Assembly (NCBI GenBank): GCA_001028815.1 | Contig: LDJB01000001.1 | Location: 246,707-310,706, forward strand | Direction: 5' to 3' | DNA length: 64,000 nucleotides | From: Peptococcaceae bacterium 1109 | GTDB lineage: Bacteria; Bacillota; Limnochordia; Darwinibacteriales; Darwinibacteriaceae | Part shown: in pieces, positions 35,452-45,382 of the stretch | How the letters are laid out: each line of letters starts with the position of its first letter | How positions within the stretch are numbered: position 1 is the first letter of the stretch | Translations under genes and position numbers: made by a program | Notes under the pieces: generated by a model | What the model saw: only the letters and a program-made list of their open reading frames with translations | What the model was told of the DNA's origin: nothing | Database searches by the model: none

Positions 35452-36294
35452 TTAACCTTTCACCGCACCAGCGGATACTCCCTTGGTGATCTGCTTGCGG
35501 AAAATGAGGTAGAAGATGACCATGGGCAGCATTCCGATGACTAAGGCAGCAAACTGACGGCCGTAATCTGAGGAAAGGGCAGAGGAGAAGCGCAAGATAC
35601 CCACAGGCAAAGTGCGCAAGCTTTCTGCAGAGACCAAGATGTTGATGAGCATAAACTCGTTCCAGGTCCCCGCGATGTTTAGTATGGCGAGGGTTACTGC
35701 AACGGGTTTCGCCATCGGCCAGATGATGGCGCTGAGAATCTTAAGATATCCTGCCCCATCGATGCGGGCTGATTCCACCACCGAGTCGGGGATCCCCTTG
35801 ATAAACTCGGTGCACAGGTAGACACCAATGGGCATCCCCATGCCAATATATGGGATCAGTACTCCTGTGCGGGTATTATACAGGCCAACCGCGTTAACCA
35901 GCAGAAACAGCGGCACCATGATGGATTGGATCGTCAGGAGGATGCCGATGATGAAACTGCCGTGGAGAACGGGGGTCGCCTTCGATCTCAACTTCGCAAA
36001 GGCAAAGCCAGCGCCCACCGAGAGAATGATGATCGCAAACGTGGAGGCGATGGTGAAAAACAAGCTGTTTAGGAACAGGGTGCCGAACTTGCCCACCCGC
36101 CAAGCACTGGCGTAGTTAAACAGGGTCGGGTTTTGGGGCCAGCCTAAACGGTTTAGTTGAAACTCTGCAGTGGTTTTGAGGGAACTGAGCATCAGCCAGA
36201 TCAAGGGTGCGATGGTCATGAGTGTGAAGAGAAGCATCACGCAATAGACGAGCAGGCGCAGAGCGGGGTGAAAGTCATGGCGGCTCTTCATCAT
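35452..36294 (-). CDS. Carbohydrate ABC transporter permease (MalG type)
   Basis: 280 residues, six membrane helices, with the EAA-type coupling loop VESARIDGAGYLKILSAIIW. It is the inner-membrane partner of the MalF-type protein in a type I sugar importer. It overlaps that gene's stop by four bases. No ATPase gene is in this operon, so a shared MsmX-like ATPase elsewhere is likely. Confidence 0.92.
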   Translation of the reverse strand: MMKSRHDFHPALRLLVYCVMLLFTLMTIAPLIWLMLSSLKTTAEFQLNRLGWPQNPTLFNYASAWRVGKFGTLFLNSLFFTIASTFAIIILSVGAGFAFAKLRSKATPVLHGSFIIGILLTIQSIMVPLFLLVNAVGLYNTRTGVLIPYIGMGMPIGVYLCTEFIKGIPDSVVESARIDGAGYLKILSAIIWPMAKPVAVTLAILNIAGTWNEFMLINILVSAESLRTLPVGILRFSSALSSDYGRQFAALVIGMLPMVIFYLIFRKQITKGVSAGAVKG

Positions 36295-37196
36295 TCTCTA
36301 CCTCCAAAGCGCTCTTCGGTAAGCTGGACAATCCAGATGAGGGCCAGGCTCAGCAAAACCATAGACACTGAGATGGCATTGGCCCTAGGGTAGTTTGGTG
36401 CGCCGCGGAAGGCATTGTCATACATGTACAACGACAGGACGGAAGTGCGCCGGGCGGGGTTTCCGGCAGTCATCGCAAACACCAAGTCAAAGCTTTTCAA
36501 CGAGCCTGAGATGGCCAAGATCGCGGTTGTGAGGATTACTCCCGATAGACAGGGCAGGATAATCCGGGTTAAGACTTGCCATTCAGTGGCTCCATCAATG
36601 CGGGCCGCTTCGATCAAGGCAGGATCGATTTTCTGCAGATTGGCCAGGAAGATAATAAGGTACGTGCCTGTATACATCCACAAGATTACGAATAAGACCG
36701 GTAAGATGGCCTTATGGGGGTCAAAAAAGAGCTCGTTTTCCCAGTTGGGGATAAACTTCTGCACAAGCTCTGTAAAGGGGCCGTAAGGCGAAAAAAACGA
36801 CTGCCAGAGTATGGCGATGACAATGGTGGAAATCACCGAGGGCAGGTAAATCATGGTCTGGAAAAAATCTCGCTGCTTAACGAGTTTGCGGTGGATTACA
36901 TAGGCAAACAAGAAGCCCAAAGGGATCTGGCCGAAAAGGGACACCAGCATGATGTAGATGTTGTTCTTAAGCGATATCCAGAAATAGGGATCCTTGAACA
37001 TCCGCACATAGTGCTGAAGTCCAACAAAGCTGATTGCCTGGCCGCCGAAGATCCGTCCTCCGTTGTAGTTGGTGAGGCTTAGGACGAGAGAAAAAACGGT
37101 GGGGAAAGCTACGACAGACCAGTAGATGAGCAGCGCTGGGAGGACCAAGAGCCAATAGGCCCGTCTTTCTTCCGTGCGGAGTTGGTTGCGTCTCAT
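36291..37196 (-). CDS. Carbohydrate ABC transporter permease (MalF type)
   Basis: 301 residues, six membrane helices, EAA-type loop IEAARIDGATEWQVLTRIIL. Forms the channel with the MalG-type subunit. Two ATGs occur; the inner one at 37196 is chosen because GGAGG lies seven bases before it and only one base before the outer. That ribosome site is locked in a small hairpin (37203-37218), which could lower expression relative to the binding protein. Confidence 0.9.
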   Translation of the reverse strand: MRRNQLRTEERRAYWLLVLPALLIYWSVVAFPTVFSLVLSLTNYNGGRIFGGQAISFVGLQHYVRMFKDPYFWISLKNNIYIMLVSLFGQIPLGFLFAYVIHRKLVKQRDFFQTMIYLPSVISTIVIAILWQSFFSPYGPFTELVQKFIPNWENELFFDPHKAILPVLFVILWMYTGTYLIIFLANLQKIDPALIEAARIDGATEWQVLTRIILPCLSGVILTTAILAISGSLKSFDLVFAMTAGNPARRTSVLSLYMYDNAFRGAPNYPRANAISVSMVLLSLALIWIVQLTEERFGGRE

Positions 37197-37202
37197 GTGC
37201 AT

Positions 37203-37244
37203 GCCTCCTTGAGGAGGCGAGGCGCCGCCTGGGCAGCGCCTCGC
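37203..37244 (-). promoter_or_regulatory. Tandem hairpins in the binding-protein/permease spacer
   Basis: On the minus strand a 9-base-pair stem (37217-37225 with 37236-37244) follows the binding-protein gene. A second stem GCCTCC-TCAA-GGAGGC (37203-37218) buries the GGAGG of the permease. The two stems share two bases, so they may compete. Such spacers usually protect the upstream mRNA and reduce permease expression. Confidence 0.6.
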
Positions 37245-37256
37245 GATAAAGGTTGA

Positions 37257-38564
37257 TTACTGTGCAGCAAACCATTCGTCGAACGCAGCCTGTACTCGTT
37301 CGGCAACCTGCATAGGAGTGGCAAGGCCGAGGCCGATTTCCTGCAGTCCAACGTTGAGCGGCCCATAAACATCGCCTGCCAGGACGTTGTCTAGGACGTA
37401 AGTACCCGCTTCTACCTTGCCGTAAAAAGCAAGACGCTCTCTAACGAGCGGTTCCAAGTTGTCGCTCGTTACGTCCACGCGGCTAGGTGTGGTTCCTGCA
37501 GTCTCGAGACGCAGGGTTTGGGCTTCCTTGCCGTTGAGCCATTTCAAGAGTTCCCAGGCAGCGGCTTCCTTAGCTGAGCCAGCGGGGATGTTGGCGTTCA
37601 TGCCGTAGCCCACGCCAGCAACGGTGGAAGTGGACTTGGACACGATCTCACCGGGGATGGCTGGGAACAGGGTGATCACGAAGTTGGGCTGCTGATCCAC
37701 GGGGATAAGCGCATCGCCCGTTTCAGGATCTGTCAAGAAGTTCCCAGTTTTCCAGTCGCCGTCAATCAAGAATGGAGCACGCCCTGCCGCGAACAGGCCG
37801 TTCACCTCGCCGTACGTGGTGTTCATGATACGGCGGTTGAGTACGCCATCGTCGTATAACCGCCTATAGAACTCCAAGGCTCCCACAAACTCTGGATCAG
37901 TGAACTTCGCTTCGCCTGCAATGATCTCATCCATCTTGGCATCGCCCACCAGGCGGCCTACGATCATGCTGAAGAGGCATGATTGGATTACCCAGTCGTC
38001 CTGGGCTCCCATGAGAACCACATCGAGGCCCTTTTCCTTGAGGATGGGAACCATGGCCACTAGTTCCTCATACGTCTCAGGGATCTCCAAGCCGAGGGAA
38101 TCCAAGAGCCCTTTGTTTACAAACATGACGTGGCTGGCGGTAACGGTGGTGGGGATCATAGCCAGATATCCGCCTGCTTGGGGCATGAGCGCAGCTTCAG
38201 AAAACTCGTGCCGGACCTCGTCAATGAAGGGGGTAAGGTCCTTCACCAGCCGCTTGGTATGGAGCGTCGTGGAACGGCCTCCGGGCCACATGAAGACGAT
38301 ATCCGGCAGGGTGCCTGCTGCCGCGTAGGCTTCTGTCTTGTGGTGGAATGGTTCATTGAAAAGATCTTCCCGGATCACGGTGATGTGGGGGTTCCGCCTT
38401 TCGAACTCTTCCCAAACCTCGTTGATTTCCCGGGATGCATTGGGAGACGTGAGGTCAAAGTAGTTTAGCACCGTCAACGTGATCTTTTCCTGGGCTTGCA
38501 GGACAGGTGTCACCAAGAACAGAGCCAGGAGCATACTGACAACAACGAGCAAATTCCGTTTCAC
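37257..38564 (-). CDS. Extracellular solute-binding protein, family 1 (sugar)
   Basis: 435 residues. A signal peptide (LLVVVSMLLALFLVTPVLQA) is cleaved near residue 25, with no lipobox Cys. The mature part starts QEKITLTVLNYF and follows the family 1 sugar-binding fold, for example FNEPFHHKTEAYAAAGTLPD and LKWLNGKEAQTL. It delivers a sugar or oligosaccharide to the MalF/MalG-type permeases; the ligand is not known. GTG start with AGGAGGG upstream. It lies 57 bases after the ROK gene, so they may be co-transcribed. Confidence 0.92.
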   Translation of the reverse strand: MKRNLLVVVSMLLALFLVTPVLQAQEKITLTVLNYFDLTSPNASREINEVWEEFERRNPHITVIREDLFNEPFHHKTEAYAAAGTLPDIVFMWPGGRSTTLHTKRLVKDLTPFIDEVRHEFSEAALMPQAGGYLAMIPTTVTASHVMFVNKGLLDSLGLEIPETYEELVAMVPILKEKGLDVVLMGAQDDWVIQSCLFSMIVGRLVGDAKMDEIIAGEAKFTDPEFVGALEFYRRLYDDGVLNRRIMNTTYGEVNGLFAAGRAPFLIDGDWKTGNFLTDPETGDALIPVDQQPNFVITLFPAIPGEIVSKSTSTVAGVGYGMNANIPAGSAKEAAAWELLKWLNGKEAQTLRLETAGTTPSRVDVTSDNLEPLVRERLAFYGKVEAGTYVLDNVLAGDVYGPLNVGLQEIGLGLATPMQVAERVQAAFDEWFAAQ

Positions 38565-38621
38565 TGTAATCCCTCCTAAGATTGGCTGTACTCAAGGTTT
38601 ACTCACTCACACGATAGGCAA

Positions 38622-39827
38622 TTACGGAATGCTCTTGATCTCACCCCCCCGCATGGCAGCGAGCTCTGGGCTAAGCCAGGAATGAAGTACGATACCCGCG
38701 GCACCGAAGAGGTCGTTGTCATCGCTTAAGCTGGAACCACTGATGACCACGTCCCGCTCTAGGCCGCTGGTGGTTAAGACACGCTTGTAATGGTCGTGAA
38801 TAGGTTGAATGACTTGCGCATCCATTTGACCCCAGATGCCGCCAATGACGATTTTGTCCAAATCCAACAATATCCCCCAGGATGAAACTGCTTGCGAAAT
38901 AGCCTGGGCGGTTTCGGCTGCAAGCTCACAGGCAGCTGCATCCTCAGATTTAACCAGTTCCATAAACTCAGCCTTGGTGATGGTACGGCCAGCGGCAGCT
39001 TGATAGCGCTCCAACACATCGCTGAGATAGACGTAAGCTTCCAGACACCCTTGCTGCCCGCAGCGGCATCTGCGTCCGCCCGGAACTACCGGCAGGTGCC
39101 CGATTTCCCCGGCCAACCAGCGGTGGCCGCTGACCAACTGCCGGCGGAGTACCAGCCCCACGCCGGCACCTGTATCTGTCTTAAGATAGAGGAAGCTATC
39201 GCAGTCTCGGCATTGGCCGAACCAGAGCTCTGCTAGGGCCGCGGCGTTCGCATCGTTTGCCACATAGACGGGAAGAGAGAGCATGCCGCCGAGTTTCTCT
39301 GAGATGGGGACGTTCTCCCAGCCTAAGTTAACCGACTTAACCATGAGGCCTTGGGTGCTGTCCACGACGCCAGAAATAGCCACTCCCACTCCTAGGATGT
39401 GATCTCGGTTAATAGCAGAGTGGGCAAGGACGTTTTCCACTTCCTGATGCACTTCTGGCAGGAGTTCTTCTGGGGTGAAACTAACGGGAGAAATGTCGCG
39501 CTTGAGGAGTAGGTCGCCCTTAAGGTTCAAAACCGCCACCGCGATCCGGTCCCGGATCAGCTGGACGCTAATAATGTACAGCTTCGTATAGTCAAGATGG
39601 AGGTATACAGGCTTGCGTCCGCCAGTTGACTTCGCTTGGGTTCCTTCGTATACAATGCCTTGCTCCAAGAGCTGCGTGATAATGCGGGTGATAGTTGCAG
39701 GACTGATTTGGGTAAGGCGCGTTAGTTGGGAGCGGGAACACCGCCCGTGGCGATAGAGGGTCTGGAGTACGATTTTGGCATTGAGCGAACGCAGCAGCCT
39801 TGTACTGCTGAAGCCCTTGTGGGACAT
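38622..39827 (-). CDS. ROK family transcriptional regulator (NagC/XylR type)
   Basis: 401 residues. An N-terminal winged helix-turn-helix (about 15-75, RSQLTRLTQISPATITRII) joins a ROK sugar-kinase-like domain with VGVAISGVVD, DANAAALAEL and the zinc motif CRCGQQGCLEAY. It probably represses the sugar ABC operon downstream and binds its sugar as inducer. It is the first gene of that operon, and a long inverted repeat lies over its promoter. Whether the kinase site is active is unclear. Confidence 0.92.
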   Translation of the reverse strand: MSHKGFSSTRLLRSLNAKIVLQTLYRHGRCSRSQLTRLTQISPATITRIITQLLEQGIVYEGTQAKSTGGRKPVYLHLDYTKLYIISVQLIRDRIAVAVLNLKGDLLLKRDISPVSFTPEELLPEVHQEVENVLAHSAINRDHILGVGVAISGVVDSTQGLMVKSVNLGWENVPISEKLGGMLSLPVYVANDANAAALAELWFGQCRDCDSFLYLKTDTGAGVGLVLRRQLVSGHRWLAGEIGHLPVVPGGRRCRCGQQGCLEAYVYLSDVLERYQAAAGRTITKAEFMELVKSEDAAACELAAETAQAISQAVSSWGILLDLDKIVIGGIWGQMDAQVIQPIHDHYKRVLTTSGLERDVVISGSSLSDDNDLFGAAGIVLHSWLSPELAAMRGGEIKSIP

Positions 39828-39850
39828 TAGGCCACCAACTTTTTTGCAGA

Positions 39851-39910
39851 GTGAAAATATCTAACAATATAGTAACCCTAAAAGAGTCAAAATGCAATAC
39901 TTATTTTCAC
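39851..39910. promoter_or_regulatory. Inverted repeat GTGAAAATA / TATTTTCAC over the ROK promoter
   Basis: GTGAAAATA at 39851-39859 and TATTTTCAC at 39902-39910 are perfect inverted copies, 42 bases apart, enclosing the ROK promoter. This is suggestive of a looping operator, possibly for the ROK protein itself. Confidence 0.45.
39869..39897 (-). promoter_or_regulatory. Promoter of the ROK/sugar ABC operon
   Basis: On the minus strand TTGCAT (39892-39897), a 17-base spacer and TACTAT (39869-39874) make a good promoter. A weaker candidate for the divergent hut operon lies on the plus strand (TTGAAA at 39943-39948). Confidence 0.55.
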
Positions 39911-40013
39911 AACCGCTCCTGATTTAAAGAAAGACCTGTTTATTGAAAGGAAATGTTTTGGCCATAGTAGAAACCAACATAGAAATGGAATATACGCATG
40001 TAGGAGTGATGTT

Positions 40014-41534
40014 GTGATCCTGCTTGACGGAAAGCATCTCACCATCGAGGCTGTGGTCAGAGCTGTACGTGAGAATGAGAACGTTGCTCTGGACCCGCAG
40101 CAGTTACGCGCGGTTGCAGCAAGCCGTGAGGTAGTAGAGGCTGTCGTTAAGCGCGGCCAAGCTGTATACGGCATCAATACGGGATTTGGCAAGCTAGCCG
40201 ATGTTTCCATTTCCCCCGAGCGCGTTTCAGAGCTCCAGCGAAATCTCATTCTCAGCCATTGCGCTGGGGTGGGGGAGTTGGCTCCTAAAGAGATTAGCCG
40301 CACCATGCTCCTTCTTAGGGCCAACGCACTCATGAAGGGGTATTCGGGAGTCCGGCCCCAGCTGGTAGAACTACTAGCGGAGATGTTTAACCGACGAGTC
40401 ATCCCCGCAGTCCCCCAACAGGGCTCTGTGGGGGCTAGCGGTGATTTAGTCCCCTTGGCGCACATGTCTGCAGTCCTGCTTGGAGAGGGCCAAGCCTGGG
40501 TAGAGGACAGCCTCTTACCTGGGGAAGAAGCTCTTCGGCGGGTGAATCTTTCCCCATTGACTCTCCAGGCGAAAGAGGGCCTTGCGCTAATCAACGGCAC
40601 TCAGTACATGACGGCCTATGGTGTCCTAGGCACCCATGATGCCAGGGTACTAGCGACAACCGCTGATATCGCCGCTTCCCTCACACTGCAAGCTCTAGGT
40701 GGCCTCCCCGATGCCTTTGCTGAGGAAGTGCATCGCCTCCGGCCTCACCCCGGGCAAATGGCAAGTTCAGAAAACGTGCGTAGGCTGATTGAAGGGAGCG
40801 GGCTAGTCTACCGGACACAAAGCTACAAGGTGCAAGATGCTTACTCTTTGCGATGTATCCCCCAAGTGCACGGCGCAAGCAGGGACGCGGTGGAGTATGC
40901 CGCCCAGGCCCTCACCATTGAAATAAACTCCGTAACAGATAACCCCATTGTCTTCTGTGAAGGGGTCCGGATTATCTCTGCGGGACACTTCCACGGCCAA
41001 CCAGTTGCCCTGGCCTTGGACTTCTTGGGTATGGCCTTGGCGGAGGTGGCTAATGTGGCTGAGCGGCGCATCGAGCGCCTCGTGAATCCCGCACTCAGTG
41101 GCTTGCCGCCATTCTTGGTAGGGGACAGCGGCCTTAACTCCGGCTTTATGATCAGCCAGTACACAGCAGCGGCCTTGGTTTCGGAAAACAAAGTCCTAGC
41201 TCATCCCGCATCGGTAGATTCCATCCCTACCTCTGCCAATCAAGAGGATCACGTGAGCATGGGCTCCATTTCCGCTAGGAAAATGCGTTCCATCTTGGAG
41301 AACACCCAGAATGTCCTTGCCATCGAGCTGTTGTGTGCCTGCCAAGCCTTGGAGTTTGCAGAACGGAAGAGGCTGAGCCCCGCGGGCCAGGCCGTATACA
41401 GCCTGGTTCGAAGGGTTGTGCCGTCCCTGGTGCAAGATCGGTTCCTGGCTCCCGAGATTGCAGTGGTAAGGGAACTGATCAAGAGTGGCCAGGTCGTCGC
41501 AGCGGCGGAAGGGGAAGTAGGTAAATTATACTGA
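40014..41534 (+). CDS. hutH: Histidine ammonia-lyase
   Basis: 506 residues, full length. Deaminates histidine to urocanate, the first step of histidine breakdown. The MIO prosthetic group forms from Ala-Ser-Gly at 141-143 in [26 protein letters not shown] and SADQEDH-like [10 protein letters not shown] are conserved. The GTG start has AGGAG seven bases upstream. First gene of the hut operon; no HutP antiterminator gene is present. Confidence 0.97.
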   Translation: MILLDGKHLTIEAVVRAVRENENVALDPQQLRAVAASREVVEAVVKRGQAVYGINTGFGKLADVSISPERVSELQRNLILSHCAGVGELAPKEISRTMLLLRANALMKGYSGVRPQLVELLAEMFNRRVIPAVPQQGSVGASGDLVPLAHMSAVLLGEGQAWVEDSLLPGEEALRRVNLSPLTLQAKEGLALINGTQYMTAYGVLGTHDARVLATTADIAASLTLQALGGLPDAFAEEVHRLRPHPGQMASSENVRRLIEGSGLVYRTQSYKVQDAYSLRCIPQVHGASRDAVEYAAQALTIEINSVTDNPIVFCEGVRIISAGHFHGQPVALALDFLGMALAEVANVAERRIERLVNPALSGLPPFLVGDSGLNSGFMISQYTAAALVSENKVLAHPASVDSIPTSANQEDHVSMGSISARKMRSILENTQNVLAIELLCACQALEFAERKRLSPAGQAVYSLVRRVVPSLVQDRFLAPEIAVVRELIKSGQVVAAAEGEVGKLY

Positions 41535-41548
41535 GGGGGAGAGGGAGG

Positions 41549-43201
41549 ATGCGAGCACCGCGAGGAAGTGTATTAAGTTGTAAAGGATGGCATCAGGAAG
41601 CTGCCCTGCGCATGCTTATGAACAACCTAGACCCGGAGGTGGCCGAAAGGCCGGATGACTTGGTGGTGTACGGCGGCCGGGGCAAGGCTGCCCGGAACTG
41701 GAAATGTTTTGAGGCTATCGTGTCTTCCTTGAAGGAGCTAGAGAATGATGAGACGCTCCTGGTCCAGTCTGGTAAACCTGTAGGTGTGTTTCGCACCACG
41801 CCTCAATCGCCCCGGGTCCTGATTGCCAACTCGAACCTTGTACCCGCGTGGGCAACCTGGGAGACGTTTTGGGAACTGGAGCGCCTAGGGCTCATGATGT
41901 ACGGCCAGATGACCGCAGGTAGTTGGATCTACATTGGCACCCAGGGCATTCTCCAAGGGACCTATGAAACCCTTGCCGAGCTGGCCGCCCAGCATTTTGG
42001 CGGTTCTCTGAAAGGACGATTAGTAGTAACCGCGGGCTTAGGGGGGATGGGCGGGGCCCAACCCTTAGCGGTAACCATGAACGAAGGGGTAGCCATTGTG
42101 GTGGAGGTGAACCCCGAGCGGATTGAGCGGCGTCTCCAGACGAAGTACTGCGATGTGGCAGTGAGTTCCCTTGATGAAGCTTTGGAGCTGGCACAGGAAG
42201 CCTTGGCAAAGAAGGCCCCCCTGTCAATCGCCCTCTTAGGCAACGCAGCTGAGGTCCTGCCGGAGCTGGTGCGCCGGGGCGTTGTCCCTGATGTGGTCAC
42301 GGATCAGACGTCCGCCCACGATCCGCTAAACGGCTATGTCCCCAAGGGGATGACCCTCCAAGCTGCAGAGAAGCTCAGGACTGAGGATCCGGAGGAGTAC
42401 ATCAGGTTGGCAAAAGAGTCTATGGCAGTACACGTCCAAGCAATGCTGGCTCTTAGGCAAGCGGGGGCCGTTGTGTTTGACTACGGCAACAATATCCGCC
42501 ATCAAGCGAAAGGCATGGGAGTAGAGAATGCCTTTGACATCCCCGGATTTGTGCCAGCGTTTATTAGGCCGCTGTTCTGCGAAGGTAAGGGGCCCTTTAG
42601 GTGGGCAGCCCTCTCTGGAGAGCCTGCTGACATCTACGCCATTGATGAGCGCCTTTGCCAGGAGTTTGCCCATGACGAGCGCCTCGTCCGCTGGATTCGC
42701 ATGGCCCAGCAGAAAGTCGCGTTCCAGGGACTGCCGTCCCGCATCTGCTGGCTGGGCTACGGGGACCGGGCCCGCTTAGGCTTGATCATCAACGACATGG
42801 TACGAAACGGTGAAATAAAGGCACCGATTGTCATTGGCCGGGACCATCTGGACGCCGGTTCTGTGGCCTCTCCCTATCGGGAAACGGAAGGCATGCGGGA
42901 CGGCAGTGACGCAGTGGCAGACTGGCCACTGTTAAATGCTTTAGTCAATGCTTGCGCCGGGGCAAGCTGGGTTTCTATTCATCACGGCGGAGGAGTGGGA
43001 ATCGGCTATTCCATTCACGCAGGAATGGTTGTGGTGGCAGATGGCACCCGTGAGTCTGCTGAGCGTCTGGAACGGGTGCTGACCACAGATCCTGGTACCG
43101 GTGTTGCCCGCCATGCGGATGCAGGCTACGATATCGCGATCCGCACCGCCAAAGAAAAGGGAATCAAGATACCGATGCTTGACAGGGGGGACGAGCGGTG
43201 A
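41549..43201 (+). CDS. hutU: Urocanate hydratase
   Basis: 550 residues. Hydrates urocanate to imidazolonepropionate with bound NAD+. Typical marks are [19 protein letters not shown] at the N-terminus, [21 protein letters not shown] for NAD binding and [15 protein letters not shown] start 14 bases after hutH with AGGGGGA upstream. Confidence 0.97.
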   Translation: MRAPRGSVLSCKGWHQEAALRMLMNNLDPEVAERPDDLVVYGGRGKAARNWKCFEAIVSSLKELENDETLLVQSGKPVGVFRTTPQSPRVLIANSNLVPAWATWETFWELERLGLMMYGQMTAGSWIYIGTQGILQGTYETLAELAAQHFGGSLKGRLVVTAGLGGMGGAQPLAVTMNEGVAIVVEVNPERIERRLQTKYCDVAVSSLDEALELAQEALAKKAPLSIALLGNAAEVLPELVRRGVVPDVVTDQTSAHDPLNGYVPKGMTLQAAEKLRTEDPEEYIRLAKESMAVHVQAMLALRQAGAVVFDYGNNIRHQAKGMGVENAFDIPGFVPAFIRPLFCEGKGPFRWAALSGEPADIYAIDERLCQEFAHDERLVRWIRMAQQKVAFQGLPSRICWLGYGDRARLGLIINDMVRNGEIKAPIVIGRDHLDAGSVASPYRETEGMRDGSDAVADWPLLNALVNACAGASWVSIHHGGGVGIGYSIHAGMVVVADGTRESAERLERVLTTDPGTGVARHADAGYDIAIRTAKEKGIKIPMLDRGDER

Positions 43202-44097
43202 GTGTTCTGGTTCAATGCGTGCCCAATATCAGTGAGGGGCGGCGCCAGGACGTGGTGGAAGCGGTAGTAGATGAAGTGCGGAAGACTACAGGTGTCCACC
43301 TCTTGGATTACTCTTCTGATGCGGATCACAACCGCTCGGTAATCACTTTTGTTGGTGACCTTGCCAGTGTGTCCCAGGCATGCCTGGCCCTGGCCCGCAA
43401 AGCGGTGGCGGAAATCGATATGAACCAGCATGCGGGGGCCCATCCTCGCATTGGCGCGGTAGATGTTGTTCCATTGATTCCCATCGAACGTATCACTCTG
43501 AAGGAGTGTGCCCAGGGCGCGTGGGAGTTAGGACAGAGGCTTTGGGATGAACTTGGCTTGCCGGTGTACTTCTATGGTGAAGCAGCAAAGAGCCTTGAGC
43601 GGGCCAACCTCAGCAACATCCGGAAGGGCCAATACGAAGGACTTAAGGCAGCCACCGCGCAGGGAGAACGCCTTCCCGATGTGGGGGGCCCACAGCTGCA
43701 CCCAACTGCGGGAGCTGTAGCGGTAGGGGCCAGGATGCCGCTCATTGCCTTTAACGTGAACCTCGGGACCGGAGACAAGTCTGTAGCGGATACCATCGCT
43801 CGGGCGGTCAGGGCTCGCAATGGAGGGTTTGCCACTGTGAAGGCTATGGGGGTGTATTTGGAAGACCGCAATCAAGTGCAGGTGTCAATGAACCTGGAGA
43901 ACTATAAGCGAACACCCATGTACAGAGTACTGGAGACCATCAGGCGGGAAGCGGCCCGGTTTGGAGTTCCGGTGGTTGGTACGGAGATTGTGGGGTTGGT
44001 CCCCCAGGAAGCACTGCTGGAAGCGGCAGAGTGGTATCTTCAGGTGGAGGATTTCTGCCTGGAGCAAGTACTGGAAAACCGCTTGCGGAACCTGTGA
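43198..44097 (+). CDS. ftcD: Glutamate formimidoyltransferase
   Basis: 299 residues, the transferase domain alone; in animals it is fused to a cyclodeaminase. Moves the formimino group from formiminoglutamate to tetrahydrofolate, giving glutamate. Visible are [27 protein letters not shown] and [10 protein letters not shown] start overlapping the hutU stop. The separate cyclodeaminase gene (fchA) completes the step, so this operon passes the carbon to folate and does not use HutF/HutG or HutE. Confidence 0.95.
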   Translation: MSVLVQCVPNISEGRRQDVVEAVVDEVRKTTGVHLLDYSSDADHNRSVITFVGDLASVSQACLALARKAVAEIDMNQHAGAHPRIGAVDVVPLIPIERITLKECAQGAWELGQRLWDELGLPVYFYGEAAKSLERANLSNIRKGQYEGLKAATAQGERLPDVGGPQLHPTAGAVAVGARMPLIAFNVNLGTGDKSVADTIARAVRARNGGFATVKAMGVYLEDRNQVQVSMNLENYKRTPMYRVLETIRREAARFGVPVVGTEIVGLVPQEALLEAAEWYLQVEDFCLEQVLENRLRNL

Positions 44098-44108
44098 GGA
44101 GGTGCGCC

Positions 44109-45368
44109 ATGCCGAGGAAGGCAGAGCTTGTGGTCTTAGGGGGGCAGGTTATCACCCCAAAGGGGTCAACCGCTGTATGCGGCGGGGACATGAAGGAGCT
44201 CACCGTATTCGAGCAAGGATGGGTGGCGTGTGCCGACGGCCAGATCATCGGGATTGGGGAGATGGGGGAGCTGGAGGATAGGGTGGCAGTAACAACTGCC
44301 ACCACAGTGGTGGATGCTGCGGGAAAAGTAGTGGCTCCAGGCCTGGTGGACCCCCACACTCACTTGGTTTTTGGAGGAAGCCGTGAAGATGAGTTTTACC
44401 TGCGGGCTCAAGGCGCGGATTACATGGAGATTATGGCCGCGGGCGGAGGCATTCTCAGTTCAGTAAAGGCCACTCGGGAGGCTTCCCTAGAGGAGTTGGT
44501 GGAGCGCGGCTTGCAGCACCTAGACTGGATGCTGAGCCAAGGAGTCACCACTGTGGAGTGCAAAAGCGGCTACGGCTTGGATTTGGAGACGGAGATCAAA
44601 CAGCTCCGCGCGGTGCAGATTCTAAACGAACGCCATCCCATCGAAGTGGTGCCAACTTTCATGGGTGCCCACGCTTTCCCTCCCGAATATAGGGGACGGG
44701 AAGAGGAATTTGTGGACTTGATCATTGATGGAATGCTCCCGGAAATTGCTCGGTTGAACCTGGCGGAGTACTGCGATGTTTTTTGTGAAAAAGGCGTCTT
44801 TTCTGTGGAGCAGGCACGACGAATCATGACAAGTGCTAGGGAGCTTGGTTTCAAATTGCGCCTCCACGCGGACGAGATGACCGATTTGGGCGGCGCGGAG
44901 CTTGCAGGAGAGCTCCAGGCTGCCTCCGCAGATCATCTCCTGAAAGTCTCCGACAGAGGTCTTGCCGCTCTCCAAGGAGCTGGGGTTATGCCTATCTTGC
45001 TCCCAGCAACGGCCTTTGTCCTCAAGAAGCCCTATGCGCCTGCTCGGAAGATGCTGAATAGAGGGCTACCCCTTGCCCTGGCCACAGATTTTAACCCTGG
45101 TTCAGCCCCGGTACCCAGTATGCTGCTGGTTCTTTCTCTGGCTTGCCTATACTTGAGCCTGACGCCGGAAGAGGCGCTGAACGGAGCTACTATCAATGCC
45201 GCAGTGAGCCTTGGCCGGAGCGAGCGCCTCGGCAGTTTGGCTGTGGGCAAGCAAGCGGACTTGGTGGTCTTCGGGGTAAAGCACTACCGGCAGATACCGT
45301 ATTATGTAGGTGCCAATCTAGTGGAAACGGTGATTATCCGAGGAGAGATTGTCTACGAAGCACAGTAG
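44109..45368 (+). CDS. hutI: Imidazolonepropionase
   Basis: 419 residues, amidohydrolase fold. Opens imidazolonepropionate to formiminoglutamate. Zinc ligands are in PHTHLVFGGSREDEF and LHADEM, with TDFNPGSAP near the end. ATG 44109 is chosen because GAGGAGGTG is properly spaced and the open frame upstream lies inside ftcD. Fourth in the hut operon. Confidence 0.96.
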   Translation: MPRKAELVVLGGQVITPKGSTAVCGGDMKELTVFEQGWVACADGQIIGIGEMGELEDRVAVTTATTVVDAAGKVVAPGLVDPHTHLVFGGSREDEFYLRAQGADYMEIMAAGGGILSSVKATREASLEELVERGLQHLDWMLSQGVTTVECKSGYGLDLETEIKQLRAVQILNERHPIEVVPTFMGAHAFPPEYRGREEEFVDLIIDGMLPEIARLNLAEYCDVFCEKGVFSVEQARRIMTSARELGFKLRLHADEMTDLGGAELAGELQAASADHLLKVSDRGLAALQGAGVMPILLPATAFVLKKPYAPARKMLNRGLPLALATDFNPGSAPVPSMLLVLSLACLYLSLTPEEALNGATINAAVSLGRSERLGSLAVGKQADLVVFGVKHYRQIPYYVGANLVETVIIRGEIVYEAQ

Positions 45369-45382
45369 GAGAAAGGGGATAG

